From contig CADEEL010000001.1 of the NCBI GenBank assembly GCA_902826335.1, forward strand, positions 1-64,000: 64,000 bases of DNA, read 5' to 3'. Below the pieces are notes generated by a model. That model saw only the letters and a list, made by a program, of their open reading frames with translations, made no database searches and had not been told where the DNA came from. Shown here one piece after another: positions 45,861-61,447 of the stretch (the stretch's first letter is position 1; each line of letters starts with the position of its first letter). The translations under genes and the position numbers were made by a program. Origin of the DNA: an uncultured Alphaproteobacteria bacterium (GTDB taxonomy: Bacteria; Pseudomonadota; Alphaproteobacteria; Caulobacterales; Aquidulcibacteraceae).

Positions 45861-45992
45861 GAACGGAATCTCATCGTCCATGTCGGCGGAGAAATTCTCG
45901 CGTGGACCTTCGGCGACGCGCTTCTTGCCGCCGCCATTGAAGCCGCCTTCATCATAGGACCTGCCGGGGCTCGCTTGGCGGCCAAAGCCAGC
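45858..45992 (-). pseudogene. ssb: C-terminal remnant of single-stranded DNA-binding protein
   Basis: The minus strand encodes 44 residues ending NFSADMDDEIPF then TAG. The Gly-rich linker (SYDEGGFNGGGKKRVAEGP) and the acidic DDEIPF tip, which binds SSB partner proteins, are typical of alphaproteobacterial SSB. An in-frame TAG stops the frame at 45993-45995; beyond it the frame still reads a Pro/Ala/Gly-rich linker-like sequence (AAYPKGPAAAP), but no OB-fold follows. The stop codon lies inside palindrome E. A displaced or decayed ssb end is the best reading. Confidence 0.75.
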
Positions 45993-46466
45993 CTACGGCG
46001 CCGCAGCCGGGCCCTTTGGGTACGCGGCTGTGCTTCGGGCGGCGCGGTGCGGCGCCAAGCGCCCGCCGAGCGAGGGGGAGCGGAACAGACTCTCGGGAAA
46101 ATGCAAGCGCCCCTTGCAGTCCTTAACAAACCGTCGCATATCACCCGGCTGGGCGGGCCGGTCGGCTCGCCAACCCTGTCCAAGACTGTCGGCGCCCTGC
46201 CTACGGCCGCATTAAAGCGCGGCCCAAGCAGGGCTTAATTCGTCGGGCTATGCGGTCCCCCCAGACGCGAAAAAGGGGCGCGCCAAGCCGGAGCCGCCAC
46301 GAGGCAGAGCCAAAAGTTCGAGCCCCTTCCAGCCTCGGCGGGAAGGATTTCGGCGATCGGCCCTGGGGCAGGCAGCGCGTCGCGCGCCGTCCGGGGCTTG
46401 TCCCGCCGGTTCGCGGCGCCTGTTTCAGGCGCCGGATGGGCCGGTTGTCTGAGTGAGGAGACCGCA

Positions 46467-46988
46467 ATGGATCGTGCTGGCAAAGCCGAAGCGGTGGAGA
46501 CGCTCAAGGGCATCTTCGCCAAGGCCGGGGTGGTGGTGGTGAGCCATTATTCCGGTTTGACCGTTGCGGACATGCAGACCCTGCGCGGCCGGCTTCGTGA
46601 AGCCGGCGCGGGTCTTAAAGTGGTGAAGAACAGGCTGGCCAAGATCGCGCTGGACGGAACGCCCGGCGCGGGCGCGGCTCAACTGTTCGAGGGCCCCACG
46701 GCCATCGCCTATTCCGCGGATCCGGTCGCGGCGACCAAGGTCGCCGCCGCCTACGCCAAGGAAAAGGAACAGTTCGTCCTGCGCGGCGGGTTGATGGGCG
46801 TGACGGTGCTCGACGCGAAAGGCGTGCAGGCTTTGGCCACGCTGCCTTCGCTGGACGAGCTCCGGGGCAAACTCATCGGTCTCATCAACGCGCCCGCGAC
46901 CAAGATCGCCGGCGTGTTGCAGGCGCCGGGCGGCCAGCTCGCGCGCGTGATCGGGGCCTACGCCGCCAAGGACCAAGCAGCGGCCTGA
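46467..46988 (+). CDS. rplJ: 50S ribosomal protein L10
   Basis: The 173-residue stalk base protein: [52 protein letters not shown] and a C-terminal helix binding L7/L12 ([13 protein letters not shown]). The GAGGAG site precedes the ATG by 6 bases. In most proteobacteria rplK and rplA lie directly upstream; here they do not. Confidence 0.96.
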   Translation: MDRAGKAEAVETLKGIFAKAGVVVVSHYSGLTVADMQTLRGRLREAGAGLKVVKNRLAKIALDGTPGAGAAQLFEGPTAIAYSADPVAATKVAAAYAKEKEQFVLRGGLMGVTVLDAKGVQALATLPSLDELRGKLIGLINAPATKIAGVLQAPGGQLARVIGAYAAKDQAAA

Positions 46989-47035
46989 AGCGTCCGCTTT
47001 ATCGTTTGAAATCAAATCTACTAGGGGTGTGAACC

Positions 47036-47416
47036 ATGGCTAAACTGGAAAAGATCGTTGATGATCTCTCGTCGCTGACCGTGCTCGAAGCGGCGGAACT
47101 CGCCAAGCTGCTTGAAGACAAGTGGGGCGTTTCGGCCGCGGCGCCGGTCGCGATCGCGGCGGCGCCGGCCGCTGGCGGCGGCGCGGCCGCCGCTGTCGAA
47201 GAGCAAACGGAATTCACCGTCATGCTCGTCGGCGCTGGCGATAAGAAGATCGAAGTCATCAAGGAAGTGCGCGCCATCACCAATCTCGGCCTCAAGGAAG
47301 CCAAGGATCTGGTCGAAGGCGCGCCCAAGCCCGTGAAGGAAGGCGTGAACAAGGCGGATGCCGAAAAGTTCAAGGCCCAACTCGAAAAGGCCGGCGCGAA
47401 GGTCGAGCTGAAATAA
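47036..47416 (+). CDS. rplL: 50S ribosomal protein L7/L12
   Basis: A 126-residue stalk protein: dimerising N-domain ([20 protein letters not shown]), Ala-rich hinge (about 36-55), and factor-binding C-domain ([40 protein letters not shown]). It begins 47 bases after rplJ behind AGGGGTG. Transcribed with rplJ and rpoBC. Confidence 0.97.
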   Translation: MAKLEKIVDDLSSLTVLEAAELAKLLEDKWGVSAAAPVAIAAAPAAGGGAAAAVEEQTEFTVMLVGAGDKKIEVIKEVRAITNLGLKEAKDLVEGAPKPVKEGVNKADAEKFKAQLEKAGAKVELK

Positions 47417-47437
47417 GTCCGATTAGGTAAACGGGGC

Positions 47438-47461
47438 GGGCCGCGCGCGCGTGCGCGGCCC
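47438..47461 (+). other. GC-rich hairpin between rplL and rpoB
   Basis: Stem GGGCCGCGC/GCGCGGCCC (47438-47446 with 47453-47461) without a T-run. Attenuator or processing site are possible; the rest of the 227-base gap shows nothing clear. Confidence 0.4.
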
Positions 47462-47643
47462 AAACCGGCTTTTGCGCGTCGAGATGAACGCGCCGGCGTT
47501 TCCGCCCCGCCCGCGGAGCGCTGACTGACGTGGGGAGCGTCGCTGCTGGCTAGCGACCAGCGTGGGTGGAACGGCGAGGCTGCTCGCGCGTTTTAGGACT
47601 CCATCTGGCCGGGGAGTCTTGGCGCGCGGCCAAGGGAAGCGTG

Positions 47644-51747
<4,104 letters not shown>

Positions 51748-51798
51748 TTTTCACCAAGCGGCCGCGCCAAGTTCGCGCGCGGCCGTGAAAGGACGAGC

Positions 51799-54700
51799 AT
51801 GAACGCCATGGATCGTGACATCGCCAACGTGTTTGGGCAGCAGAACCAGCCGCCCGCGCCCGTGTTCGACCAGATTGCGATATCGATCGCGTCTCCGGAG
51901 CAGATCCGCTCCTGGTCCTACGGCGAAATCAAGAAGCCGGAAACGATCAATTACCGCACGTTCAAGCCCGAACGCGACGGCCTTTTCTGCGCGCGCATCT
52001 TCGGGCCGATCAAGGATTATGAGTGCCTGTGCGGCAAGTACAAGCGGATGAAGTACAAGGACATCATCTGCGAAAAGTGCGGCGTGCAAGTGACGCTGCA
52101 GCGCGTGCGGCGCGAGCGCATGGGCCATATCGAATTGGCCGCGCCGGTTGCGCACATCTGGTTCTTGAAGTCCCTGCCGTCGCGCATCGCGCTGATGCTC
52201 GATATGCCACTTAAGGATATCGAGCGCGTGCTCTATTTCGAGCAATATGTCGTCACCGAACCGGGGCTGACGCCGCTCAAGACCAAGGAGCTGCTGACCG
52301 AGGAGGATTATCTCGCCAAGCAGGAAGAATATGGCGAAGACAGCTTCTCCGCCGGCATCGGGGCCGAAGCGGTGCGCGATCTTTTGCTCCAGCTCGATCT
52401 CGACAAGGAATCCGAGCATCTGCGCAAGGAGATCGCCGAGGCGACCACGGAACTGAAGCCGAAAAAGCTCGCCAAGCGGCTGAAGCTGATCGAGGCGTTC
52501 GTGAAGTCCGGCAATCGTCCCGAATGGATGGTGCTGACGGTCGTGCCGGTCATTCCCCCGGAACTCAGGCCCCTCGTGCCGCTCGATGGCGGCCGCTTCG
52601 CGACCAGCGATCTGAACGATCTCTATCGCCGCGTCATCAACCGCAACAATCGCCTGAAGCGGTTGATGGAGCTGCGCGCGCCGGACATCATCATCCGCAA
52701 CGAAAAGCGGATGCTGCAGGAATCCGTCGATGCGCTGTTCGACAATGGCCGGCGCGGGCGCGTGATCACCGGCGCCAATAAGCGCCCGTTGAAGTCGCTC
52801 GCGGACATGCTGAAGGGCAAGCAGGGCCGCTTCCGGCAGAATCTGCTCGGCAAGCGCGTCGATTATTCAGGCCGCTCGGTGATCGTGGTTGGGCCCGATC
52901 TCAAGCTGCACCAGTGCGGGCTGCCGAAGAAGATGGCGCTCGAACTCTTTAAACCGTTCATCTATTCGCGCCTCGACGCCAAGGGCCTCTCAGGCACGGT
53001 CAAGCAATCGCGGCGCATGGTCGAGAAGGAACGCCCCGAAGTGTGGGATGTTCTCGAAGAGGTCATTCGCGAGCATCCAATTCTGCTCAATCGCGCGCCG
53101 ACCCTGCACCGGCTTGGCATTCAGGCGTTCGAGCCGAAGCTCATCGAAGGCAAGGCGATCCAGCTTCACCCGCTGGTGTGCGCGGCGTTCAACGCCGATT
53201 TCGATGGCGACCAGATGGCCGTGCACGTGCCGCTCTCACTCGAAGCGCAGCTTGAAGCGCGCGTGCTGATGATGAGCACGAACAACATCCTCTCCCCCGC
53301 CAACGGGCGCCCGATCATCGTGCCGTCGCAGGATATCGTGCTCGGCCTCTATTATCTCTCCACTGTGAAGGAGGGTGAGCCTGGCGAAGGCAAGTCGTTC
53401 GCCAGCATGGGCGAGATCGAGAGCGCGCTCGAAGCCGGCGTCATCACGCTGCACTCGAAAATCAAGGCGCGGTTTGAGACCGTCGATGACAAGGGCAAGC
53501 ACGTCTGGAAGACGATCGAGACGACGCCGGGCCGTATGAAGCTCGCCGAACTGCTGCCCAAGCACCAGAAGATCGGTCACGAACTCGTCGCGCTTCAGCT
53601 GACCAAGAAGGAGATCGCCAATCTGATCGACGCCGTCTATCGCCATTGCGGCCAGAAGGCGACGGTGATCTTCGCCGACCGGATTATGGCGCTTGGTTTC
53701 CGCGAAGCATGCCGGGCCGGCATTTCCTTCGGCATGGGCGATATGATCGTGCCGCGCGCGAAGGAGAAGCTGGTCGAGGATACGCGCAAGCAAGTCACCG
53801 AATATGAGCGTCAATACGCCAATGGCCTCATCACCAAGGGCGAGAAATACAACAAGGTCGTCGATGCGTGGTCCAAGTGCACGGACCGCGTCGCCGACGC
53901 CATGATGGACGAGACATCGAAGCTGCCGAAGCTGCGCGATGGGCGTCAGGGCGAGTTCAACTCCATCTTCATGATGGCGCACTCGGGCGCGCGCGGCTCG
54001 AAGAACCAGATGAAGCAGCTCGCCGGCATGCGCGGCCCGATGGCCAAGCCCTCCGGTGAAATTATCGAGACGCCGATTATCTCCAACTTCAAGGAGGGGC
54101 TCTCGGTTCTCGAATACTTCAACTCCACCCACGGCGCGCGCAAGGGCCTCGCGGACACCGCGTTGAAGACGGCGAACTCCGGCTATCTCACGCGGCGTCT
54201 TGTGGACGTCGCGCAAGATTGCATCATCACCGAGGAAGATTGCGGCACGATCCAAGGCATCGATCTGCGCGCCGTGATCGATGGCGCGGATATCATCGTG
54301 TCCCTGGGCGACCGCATCATGGGCCGCACGGCCGCGGTCGATATTCTCGATCCCGGCACCGGCAAGGTGATCGCGCCGGCGGGCACGTACCTTATTGAGG
54401 ATGTGGTCGCGCAAGTCGAGAAATCGGCCGTGCAATCGGTCAAGGTGCGTACGGTGCTGACCTGCGAAACCCGCACCGGCGTGTGCGGCGCTTGCTACGG
54501 GCGCGATCTTGCGCGCGGCACGCCGGTTAATATCGGTGAGGCTGTCGGCGTGATCGCGGCGCAGTCGATCGGCGAGCCGGGCACGCAGCTGACGATGCGC
54601 ACATTCCACATCGGCGGCGCGGCCCAGGTGGCCGAGCAATCGGTCATGGAAAGCGCGCACGAGGGCGTCATTCGACTGGTCGACCGGGCCACGATCAAAA

Positions 54701-55980
54701 TCGATAGCGGCGAGTTCGTGGTCGTGTCGCGCAACATGCAGGTGCTGGTCGTCGATAAGGACGCCAAGGAACGGCAGAGTTTCAAGCTGCCGTTCGGCGC
54801 CAAGCTCAAGGTCGATGACGGCGCCAAGATCGCGCGCGGCGATCGCATCGCCGAATGGGATCCCTATTCGACGCCGATCATCTCGGAAGTGAAGGGGCGT
54901 GTGCGCTTCGAAGACCTTGTCGACAACATTTCCGCGCGTGACGAAGTCGATGAAACAACCGGCATCCCGTCCAAGATCGTCATCGATTGGCGCTCGACCT
55001 CGAAGGGCAACGAGCTGCGCCCGGCCGTCGTCGTCATCGATGAAAAGAAGAACGCCCCGGTGAAGCTCGCGAACGGATCGGAGGCGCGCTATCTCCTGCC
55101 CGTCGGGGCGATCTTGTCGATCAATGACGGCGATGAGGTTTTGCCAGGCCAGGATCTCTCCCGCATCATGACGGGCGGCGCCAAGACGCGCGACATCACG
55201 GGCGGCCTACCGCGCGTGGCGGAGCTCTTTGAGGCGCGCCGGCCGAAGGATCACGCCATCATCGCGGAAGCCGATGGGCGCGTGGAGTTCGGCAAGGATT
55301 ATAAAAACAAGCGCCGCCTGCGCGTCGTTCCGGAATCGGACGATGAGGAAACGATCGAATACATGATCCCGAAGGGCAAGCACATCGCCGTTCAGGAAGG
55401 CGATTTCGTCAAGCAGGGCGATTATCTGCTCGATGGCAATCCCGCGCCGCAGGATATTCTGTCCATCCTGGGCGTTGAGGCGCTGGCCAATTATCTCGTC
55501 GAGGAGATTCAAAAAGTCTATCGCCTGCAAGGCGTGCCGATCAACGACAAGCACATCGAGGTGATCGTTCGCCAGATGCTGCAGAAGGTCGAGATCATCG
55601 ATGGCGGCGATACGGAATTTCTGAAGGGCGAGGCTGTCGAGGCGCTCGACCTTGAGGATGAAAATCGCCGCGTGACGGAGCTGGGCCTCAAGCCCGCGAC
55701 CGCGCAATCCATGCTGCTTGGCATCACCAAGGCGAGCTTGCAGACGCGCTCCTTCATCTCGGCGGCGTCCTTCCAGGAGACGACGCGTGTGCTCACCGAG
55801 GCGGCGTCCTACGGCAAGAAGGACACGCTGGAAGGCCTCAAGGAAAACGTCATCGTCGGCCGTCTCATCCCGGCGGGCACGGGCGCGCAATTGCGCCGCT
55901 ATCAGCGCCTGGCGGCGGAGCGGGACGCAAAGCTCGCGCTGCTGCGCCCGGCGCCAAGTCTCGATCAGGCGGCGGAATAG
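51799..55980 (+). CDS. rpoC: RNA polymerase beta' subunit
   Basis: A 1393-residue catalytic subunit. The N-terminal zinc ribbon has [20 protein letters not shown], the active-site Mg triad [14 protein letters not shown] is intact, the trigger loop/bridge region [14 protein letters not shown] and second zinc site ([17 protein letters not shown]) are present. Start ATG 51799 behind AAAGGACG; ATG 51808 is a second option. Ends before a strong terminator. Confidence 0.98.
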   Translation: MNAMDRDIANVFGQQNQPPAPVFDQIAISIASPEQIRSWSYGEIKKPETINYRTFKPERDGLFCARIFGPIKDYECLCGKYKRMKYKDIICEKCGVQVTLQRVRRERMGHIELAAPVAHIWFLKSLPSRIALMLDMPLKDIERVLYFEQYVVTEPGLTPLKTKELLTEEDYLAKQEEYGEDSFSAGIGAEAVRDLLLQLDLDKESEHLRKEIAEATTELKPKKLAKRLKLIEAFVKSGNRPEWMVLTVVPVIPPELRPLVPLDGGRFATSDLNDLYRRVINRNNRLKRLMELRAPDIIIRNEKRMLQESVDALFDNGRRGRVITGANKRPLKSLADMLKGKQGRFRQNLLGKRVDYSGRSVIVVGPDLKLHQCGLPKKMALELFKPFIYSRLDAKGLSGTVKQSRRMVEKERPEVWDVLEEVIREHPILLNRAPTLHRLGIQAFEPKLIEGKAIQLHPLVCAAFNADFDGDQMAVHVPLSLEAQLEARVLMMSTNNILSPANGRPIIVPSQDIVLGLYYLSTVKEGEPGEGKSFASMGEIESALEAGVITLHSKIKARFETVDDKGKHVWKTIETTPGRMKLAELLPKHQKIGHELVALQLTKKEIANLIDAVYRHCGQKATVIFADRIMALGFREACRAGISFGMGDMIVPRAKEKLVEDTRKQVTEYERQYANGLITKGEKYNKVVDAWSKCTDRVADAMMDETSKLPKLRDGRQGEFNSIFMMAHSGARGSKNQMKQLAGMRGPMAKPSGEIIETPIISNFKEGLSVLEYFNSTHGARKGLADTALKTANSGYLTRRLVDVAQDCIITEEDCGTIQGIDLRAVIDGADIIVSLGDRIMGRTAAVDILDPGTGKVIAPAGTYLIEDVVAQVEKSAVQSVKVRTVLTCETRTGVCGACYGRDLARGTPVNIGEAVGVIAAQSIGEPGTQLTMRTFHIGGAAQVAEQSVMESAHEGVIRLVDRATIKIDSGEFVVVSRNMQVLVVDKDAKERQSFKLPFGAKLKVDDGAKIARGDRIAEWDPYSTPIISEVKGRVRFEDLVDNISARDEVDETTGIPSKIVIDWRSTSKGNELRPAVVVIDEKKNAPVKLANGSEARYLLPVGAILSINDGDEVLPGQDLSRIMTGGAKTRDITGGLPRVAELFEARRPKDHAIIAEADGRVEFGKDYKNKRRLRVVPESDDEETIEYMIPKGKHIAVQEGDFVKQGDYLLDGNPAPQDILSILGVEALANYLVEEIQKVYRLQGVPINDKHIEVIVRQMLQKVEIIDGGDTEFLKGEAVEALDLEDENRRVTELGLKPATAQSMLLGITKASLQTRSFISAASFQETTRVLTEAASYGKKDTLEGLKENVIVGRLIPAGTGAQLRRYQRLAAERDAKLALLRPAPSLDQAAE

Positions 55981-56002
55981 GCCGGCTATTTATGTGAAAG
56001 CG

Positions 56003-56030
56003 AAGGGCCGGGCGCGATCCCGGCCCTTTT
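56003..56030 (+). terminator. rpoBC operon terminator
   Basis: Stem AAGGGCCGGG/CCCGGCCCTT (56003-56012 with 56019-56028, loop CGCGAT) followed by TTGCTGTT. Confidence 0.88.
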
Positions 56031-56073
56031 GCTGTTGCATGAACCGTTCGGATTGAGTTGCAATTTTACCCAT

Positions 56074-56169
56074 CCCCGGATTGGCGCGCGAGCGTCAAAT
56101 CCGGGGCCCATTAACGCCGTCGGCCTGTGTTTATGGGTCCCGGGCCCGTTGCTTTGCAACGTCCCGGGA
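56074..56169. repeat. two palindromes after rpoC
   Basis: First: CCCCGGATT/AATCCGGGG (56074-56082 with 56098-56106). Second: TCCCGGG/CCCGGGA (56138-56144 with 56163-56169) enclosing CGTTGC/GCAACG with a TTT loop. They lie between convergent rpoC and the glycosidase gene. Confidence 0.75.
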
Positions 56170-56199
56170 ATGGGTGGCGCCTTGGGAAATGTTTATGCG

Positions 56200-57642
56200 T
56201 TAGGACTCGTCGAGCAGGCCGGAGCGCGCGAGCGCGGCGAACCATTGGTGCGAGCGCTTGGGCGTGCGCACGCCCGTGGCGCGGTCCATCGCCACAAGGC
56301 CGAATTTGGAGCGGTAGCCCTCGGCCCATTCCCAATTGTCGATCAGCGTCCAATGGAAATAGCCGCCGATGCGCGCGCCCGCCTCCATCTCGCGCTTCAC
56401 GGCTTCGAGATGCGCGCGCACATACGCGATCCTGAACTCATCCTCGATCAGCGCCGGGCCGTCGCTGAACGGATCGGAGCAGCCGTTCTCGGTGATGAGC
56501 ACGTTGGGATTGGCGTAGCGTGTGCGCAGGCGCGCGAGCATTTCGCCGAGGCCGGAAGGATCGATGTGGCGCCCGAACGCGTCTTTCGGCGCATCGCGGG
56601 GCGGGGCGCCGATATTGACGAAGCTGGGGTTGTTGAGATCGAGGCGCATATAGGTGGGCGCGTAATAATTGACGCCGATGAAATCGACGCCCTGGTGGAT
56701 GGCGGCCATGTCGCCGTCGCGCACGCTGGCCGCGACGAGGCTTTGCGCCTGTTCGGGATAAGTCCCGTGGAGCAGCGGATCGAGATAAGCGCCGTTCCAC
56801 AATTCATCGAAGCCGGCGGCGGGCAGGCGGTTCCACAGCGCGAGCGCGCCGCCGGCCGGACGGGACGGCATGAGGGCCAGCGTGGTTCCCACGACCAGCC
56901 CCGGTCGCGCGGCGCGCAGCGCCGCGATGGCGCGGCCTTGCGCGAGGTTGAGGTGGTGCGTCACGGGGCCGAGGAGGTCTCCGTCGCGCAGGCCGGGCGC
57001 ATGAAGGCCCGTGACATGGCCAAGCACCGTGTGCACCGCCGCTTCGTTGAGCACGACATAGCGCGCGAGCCGATCGCCCAGGCGGCGGGCGACGATATCG
57101 GCATAGTCCGCAAAGCGGGCGGCCGTGTCGCGGTTGGCCCAGCCGCCAGCGGCCTGAAGCGTCTGCGGCAAATCCCAGTGATAGAGGGTGGCGAACGGCG
57201 TGAGGCCGGCTTCAAGCATACCGTCAACCACGCGCGCATAATGATCGAGCCCAAGCACATTGGCGGGCCCCGCGCCCAGCGGCTGGACGCGCGGCCAAGC
57301 GATCGAAAAGCGAAAGGCGTTGAGGCCGCCCGCGCGGGCGAGGGCCGCATCCTCCCCATAACGGCGGTAGGAATCACAGGCCGTGGCCGCGTTGGAGCGG
57401 TCATGAATGTTTGAGGGGTTGGCGGCGAAGACGTCCCAGATGCTGGCGCCGCGGCCATCGGCCTCAAGCGCGCCCTCGGTCTGATAGGCGGCGGTGGCCA
57501 CGCCCCACAGGAAGTCCGGCGGGAATTGGCGTGACGCCAGCGGGCGCGGCGGCGCCTCCCGCGCAACGCAGCCCTGCAGCGCAAGGGCGCCCGCGCCGGC
57601 GGCTAGTCCGCGCCGGGTGAGCCCGGAAATCTTGTCGCTCAT
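56200..57642 (-). CDS. GH1 beta-glucosidase-like protein, predicted Tat lipoprotein
   Basis: A 480-residue family 1 glycoside hydrolase. FLWGVATAAYQTEGA and FRFSIAWPRVQP are standard; the acid/base Glu200 lies in VVLNEAAVH, where the usual NEP is NEA; the nucleophile Glu385 is in LITENGCSD; the C-terminal HWTLIDNWEWAEGY is present. The N-terminus LTRRGLAAGAGALALQGC has twin Arg and Cys25 in a lipobox, so Tat export and lipidation are likely. It sits alone, on the opposite strand, between rpoC and the str operon. Confidence 0.9.
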   Translation of the reverse strand: MSDKISGLTRRGLAAGAGALALQGCVAREAPPRPLASRQFPPDFLWGVATAAYQTEGALEADGRGASIWDVFAANPSNIHDRSNAATACDSYRRYGEDAALARAGGLNAFRFSIAWPRVQPLGAGPANVLGLDHYARVVDGMLEAGLTPFATLYHWDLPQTLQAAGGWANRDTAARFADYADIVARRLGDRLARYVVLNEAAVHTVLGHVTGLHAPGLRDGDLLGPVTHHLNLAQGRAIAALRAARPGLVVGTTLALMPSRPAGGALALWNRLPAAGFDELWNGAYLDPLLHGTYPEQAQSLVAASVRDGDMAAIHQGVDFIGVNYYAPTYMRLDLNNPSFVNIGAPPRDAPKDAFGRHIDPSGLGEMLARLRTRYANPNVLITENGCSDPFSDGPALIEDEFRIAYVRAHLEAVKREMEAGARIGGYFHWTLIDNWEWAEGYRSKFGLVAMDRATGVRTPKRSHQWFAALARSGLLDES

Positions 57643-57711
57643 GATCGCCGCCCTTGGCCCAATTCCACGCGCAGTGTGCGGGCGGGCCAGGACAAAGAAA
57701 AGGCGGCGCGC

Positions 57712-58059
57712 TTAATCGAAGATATCGAAAAGCTCGAAGCCGCGCCGGCGCCGGCCGGTGCGGGGATCGTAACCGCCCTCGCCGCGCTCGCCCTGTTCGC
57801 CGCGTTCCCCCTGTTCATAACGCTGCGGCGGCGGTGTTGGCTGGGGATGGGACCGGCGGAACGCTTCCGGATCGCGGTAGAATTCCTCGCGCTCGCGTGT
57901 GACTTCGGTGCGCACGGCGCGCGCGCCTTCGATGATCTTTTCAAGCTCGCCCCGGTCCAGCCAGACGCCCCGGCAGGTCGGGCACATATCGAACGCGACC
58001 TCGTCGCGCCGGACTTCCTGCATGGAGGCGTTGCAGTTCGGGCACATCAGCAGCGGCAT
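57712..58059 (-). CDS. TFIIB-type zinc ribbon protein
   Basis: About 115 residues. The zf-TFIIB motif has MCPNCNASMQ and DMCPTCRGVWLDRGELEKII, giving two CxxC knuckles. An acidic and Arg-rich tail follows with repeated EQGERGEQGERGE, then RRRRGFELFDIFD. Role unknown. The ATG (complement of 58057-58059) follows GGGAGCC. Divergent from the rpsL promoter. Confidence 0.85.
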   Translation of the reverse strand: MPLLMCPNCNASMQEVRRDEVAFDMCPTCRGVWLDRGELEKIIEGARAVRTEVTREREEFYRDPEAFRRSHPQPTPPPQRYEQGERGEQGERGEGGYDPRTGRRRRGFELFDIFD

Positions 58060-58146
58060 CAAAGGCTCCCATGGGGTTGTTTCGCTCCGCCAAGATGGTG
58101 CGCCGGGCGCGTTTCGCCATAGGGCGGGCGGCGAGTTTTCACTGGC

Positions 58147-58175
58147 TTGACCTTGACGGGCGAGGTCCCTATTTT
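58147..58175 (+). promoter_or_regulatory. sigma-70 promoter of the str operon
   Basis: TTGACC, 17-base spacer, TATTTT, leading into a 180-nt leader before rpsL. A good match to the consensus. Confidence 0.7.
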
Positions 58176-58353
58176 CCGCCGCTCATTCGGCTACGGCTGT
58201 CCGTAAAACACGGAAACGCGTCGCCGCCGCAATGAACCGACAAGCCGGCGCGCCGGACCCGTTTCCCCGAAGGGGGATGGGCCTGGACGCGCCTATTCAT
58301 GTTCGCCAGTGCGGCCCATCCTGACCGCGAGACGAGAGGACCATAGGCGGCCC

Positions 58354-58725
58354 ATGCCGACGATCAACCAACTGATCCGCAAGCCGCGCAGTCCGCTGGC
58401 TTTCCGCAACAAGGCGCCCGCGCTCAAGGCCTGTCCGCAGCGGCGCGGCGTGTGCACGCGCGTTTACACAACGACGCCGAAGAAGCCGAACTCGGCGCTG
58501 CGCAAAGTCGCCAAGGTGCGCCTCACCACCGGCATCGAAGCCGTGTGCTACATCCCGGGCGAGGGCCACAATCTGCAGGAGCACTCCGTTGTGCTGATCC
58601 GCGGCGGCCGCGTGAAGGATTTGCCGGGCGTGCGCTATCACATCCTGCGCGGCGTCTTGGATACGCAGGGCGTCAAGAACCGCAAGAAGCGCCGCTCCGT
58701 CTACGGCGCCAAGAGACCGAAATGA
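58354..58725 (+). CDS. rpsL: 30S ribosomal protein S12
   Basis: The 123-residue decoding-centre protein: [51 protein letters not shown] and a basic tail. The Lys residues in TPKKPN and GRVKDLP have the streptomycin-sensitive form. ATG 58354 begins the homology; upstream codons are leader. First gene of the str operon. Confidence 0.98.
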   Translation: MPTINQLIRKPRSPLAFRNKAPALKACPQRRGVCTRVYTTTPKKPNSALRKVAKVRLTTGIEAVCYIPGEGHNLQEHSVVLIRGGRVKDLPGVRYHILRGVLDTQGVKNRKKRRSVYGAKRPK

Positions 58726-58736
58726 TCCTCGCCTAG

Positions 58737-59276
<540 letters not shown>

Positions 59277-59290
59277 CGAAAGAACTTCTC

Positions 59291-61372
59291 ATGCCCCGGC
59301 AGTACGCCATCGAGGACTATCGCAATTTCGGCATCATGGCGCACATTGACGCCGGCAAGACGACCACGACCGAGCGCATCCTGTTTTATTCCGGCAAGAG
59401 CCATAAGATCGGCGAAGTCCATGACGGCGCGGCCACCATGGACTGGATGGAGCAGGAGCAGGAACGCGGCATCACCATCACCTCGGCGGCGACGACGACG
59501 TTCTGGAACGGCAAGCGGCTCAACATCATCGATACGCCCGGCCACGTTGACTTCACCATCGAGGTGGAGCGCTCCTTGCGCGTGCTCGACGGCGCGGTCG
59601 TGGTGCTTGACGGCAACCAGGGCGTCGAGCCGCAAACCGAAACCGTGTGGCGCCAGGGCGACAAATACAGCGTGCCGCGCATCATCTTCGCCAACAAGAT
59701 GGATAAGATCGGTGCGGACTTCTTCAATTGCGTCGCCGACATCAAGAAGCGCCTGGGCGCCAAGCCCGTGCCGCTGCAATTGCCGATCGGCGCGGAATCG
59801 AACTTCCGCGGCGTCGTCGATCTCGTAGAGATGCGCGCCATCATCTGGAAGGATGAAAATCTCGGCGCCAAATACGATTACGTCGACATCCCGGACGATC
59901 TGAAAGAGCAGGCGAACGAATATCGCCACGCGCTCGTCGAGGCCGCCGTCGAACTCGACGACGATGTCATGGCCGAATATCTGGACGGCAAGGAGCCGGA
60001 CGTTCCCACGCTGAAGCGGCTCATCCGCACGGCCGTGCAGAAGGCGGCCTGGTATCCGATGCTGTGCGGCTCTGCGTTCAAGAACAAGGGCGTGCAGCCG
60101 CTGCTTGACGCGGTGGTGGATTATTTGCCCAGCCCGCTTGATCGCCCCGCGATCAAAGGCGTCGATCCGGACAATGAGGAAAAGGAACTGGTCCGCACCG
60201 CTTCGGACACGGAACCCTTCTCCATGCTCGCCTTCAAGATCATGGATGACCCGTTTGTCGGCACGATCACGTTCTGCCGCATCTATTCCGGCGTGCTCAA
60301 CGCCGGCGACGGCCTTTTGAATTCGACGCGCGACAAGAAAGAGCGCGTGGGCCGGATGCTGCTCATGCACGCCAACAATCGCGAGGACATCAAGGAAGCC
60401 TATGCCGGCGATATTGTCGCACTGGCGGCGCTGAAGGATACGCGCACGGGCGATACGCTGTGCGATCCCAACAAGCCGGTGATCCTGGAGCGGATGGAGT
60501 TTCCCGAGCCCGTAATCGAAGTGGCGATCGAGCCGAAGACCAAGGGCGATCAGGAAAAGCTCGGCGTCGCGCTGCAAAAGCTCGCGGCGGAAGATCCTTC
60601 CTTCCGCGTGTCGACCGATCAGGAAAGCGGCCAGACCATTCTCAAGGGGATGGGCGAGCTGCATCTGGACATCAAGGTCGATATTCTGCGCCGCACCTAT
60701 AAGGTCGAGGCCAATGTCGGCGCGCCGCAAGTCGCGTATCGCGAAAAGCTCGGCCGCGCGGCGACCATCGATTACACCCACAAGAAGCAGACCGGCGGGT
60801 CTGGCCAGTTCGCGCGTGTGAAGATCGCGTTCTCGCCGGGCGAGCCGGGCACGGGCTTCGTGTTCGAGAACGATATTGTCGGCGGCGCGGTGCCGAAGGA
60901 ATTCGTGCCCGGCGTCGAAAAAGGCCTCAAGACGCAGAAGGAAAACGGCCTCTTGGCCGGCTTTCCGGTGATTGACGTGAAGGCCTCGCTGATCGACGGC
61001 GCCTATCATGATGTCGACTCGAACGTCATGACGTTTGAAATCGCGGCGCGCGCGGCGTTCCGCGAACTCGTCGAGAAGGGCGATCCGCGCCTGCTTGAGC
61101 CGATCATGAAGGTCGAAGTCACCAGCCCGGAAGATTATGTCGGCTCGGTGATCGGCGATCTCAACTCTCGGCGCGGCATGATCCAGGGCCAGGACATGCG
61201 CGGCAACGCCACCATTATCAATGCGCTGGTGCCGCTCGCCAACATGTTCGGGTACGTCAATACGCTGCGTTCTTTCTCGCAAGGCCGCGCCAGCTATGTG
61301 ATGGAATTCTCGCATTATGAAGAAGTGCCGCGCGCGGTCAGCCAGGAAGTTCTGGCGAAGCTCCGCGCGTGA
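59291..61372 (+). CDS. fusA: elongation factor G
   Basis: A 693-residue translocase GTPase: G1 [16 protein letters not shown]2 [13 protein letters not shown]3 DTPGHVDF, G4 NKMD, then domains II-V ending [18 protein letters not shown]. Normal length; no fusidic-acid-type alteration was looked for in detail. Coupled 14 bases after rpsG. Confidence 0.98.
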   Translation: MPRQYAIEDYRNFGIMAHIDAGKTTTTERILFYSGKSHKIGEVHDGAATMDWMEQEQERGITITSAATTTFWNGKRLNIIDTPGHVDFTIEVERSLRVLDGAVVVLDGNQGVEPQTETVWRQGDKYSVPRIIFANKMDKIGADFFNCVADIKKRLGAKPVPLQLPIGAESNFRGVVDLVEMRAIIWKDENLGAKYDYVDIPDDLKEQANEYRHALVEAAVELDDDVMAEYLDGKEPDVPTLKRLIRTAVQKAAWYPMLCGSAFKNKGVQPLLDAVVDYLPSPLDRPAIKGVDPDNEEKELVRTASDTEPFSMLAFKIMDDPFVGTITFCRIYSGVLNAGDGLLNSTRDKKERVGRMLLMHANNREDIKEAYAGDIVALAALKDTRTGDTLCDPNKPVILERMEFPEPVIEVAIEPKTKGDQEKLGVALQKLAAEDPSFRVSTDQESGQTILKGMGELHLDIKVDILRRTYKVEANVGAPQVAYREKLGRAATIDYTHKKQTGGSGQFARVKIAFSPGEPGTGFVFENDIVGGAVPKEFVPGVEKGLKTQKENGLLAGFPVIDVKASLIDGAYHDVDSNVMTFEIAARAAFRELVEKGDPRLLEPIMKVEVTSPEDYVGSVIGDLNSRRGMIQGQDMRGNATIINALVPLANMFGYVNTLRSFSQGRASYVMEFSHYEEVPRAVSQEVLAKLRA

Positions 61373-61447
61373 GATGGCGCGGCGCGGAAGCAATTGATAA
61401 CGGCTAAGACGAAACCAAGAAACGACTAGAAGGACGGAGCCTCGCAC

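Larger units (their letters stand above)
44748..46466. other. 1.7-kb gene-free region rich in inverted repeats with an ssb remnant
   Basis: No intact gene is supported. Open frames exist on both strands but none has recognisable homology. From left to right: a hairpin and long-range dyads (44841-45031), an element bounded by 17-bp inverted repeats (45246-45366), a large foldback element (45461-45647), two two-tier palindromes (45745-45799, 45809-45860), the ssb C-terminal remnant (45858-45992), and the rplJ leader. A poor TTGCAG-N17-CATATC promoter match at 46114-46142 is noted without weight. A GGCGCCTG/CAGGCGCC hairpin (46415-46433) stands 33 bases before rplJ and may be part of its autoregulatory leader. 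Confidence 0.7.

Noticed and set aside
45573..46238. 221-codon plus-strand ORF through the repeats
   Set aside because: It runs across palindromes D and E and antisense to the ssb remnant; the product has no domain.
53236..54660. 474-codon open frame antisense to rpoC
   Set aside because: Antisense shadow of rpoC with no domain; GC-rich codon use keeps stops out of this frame.
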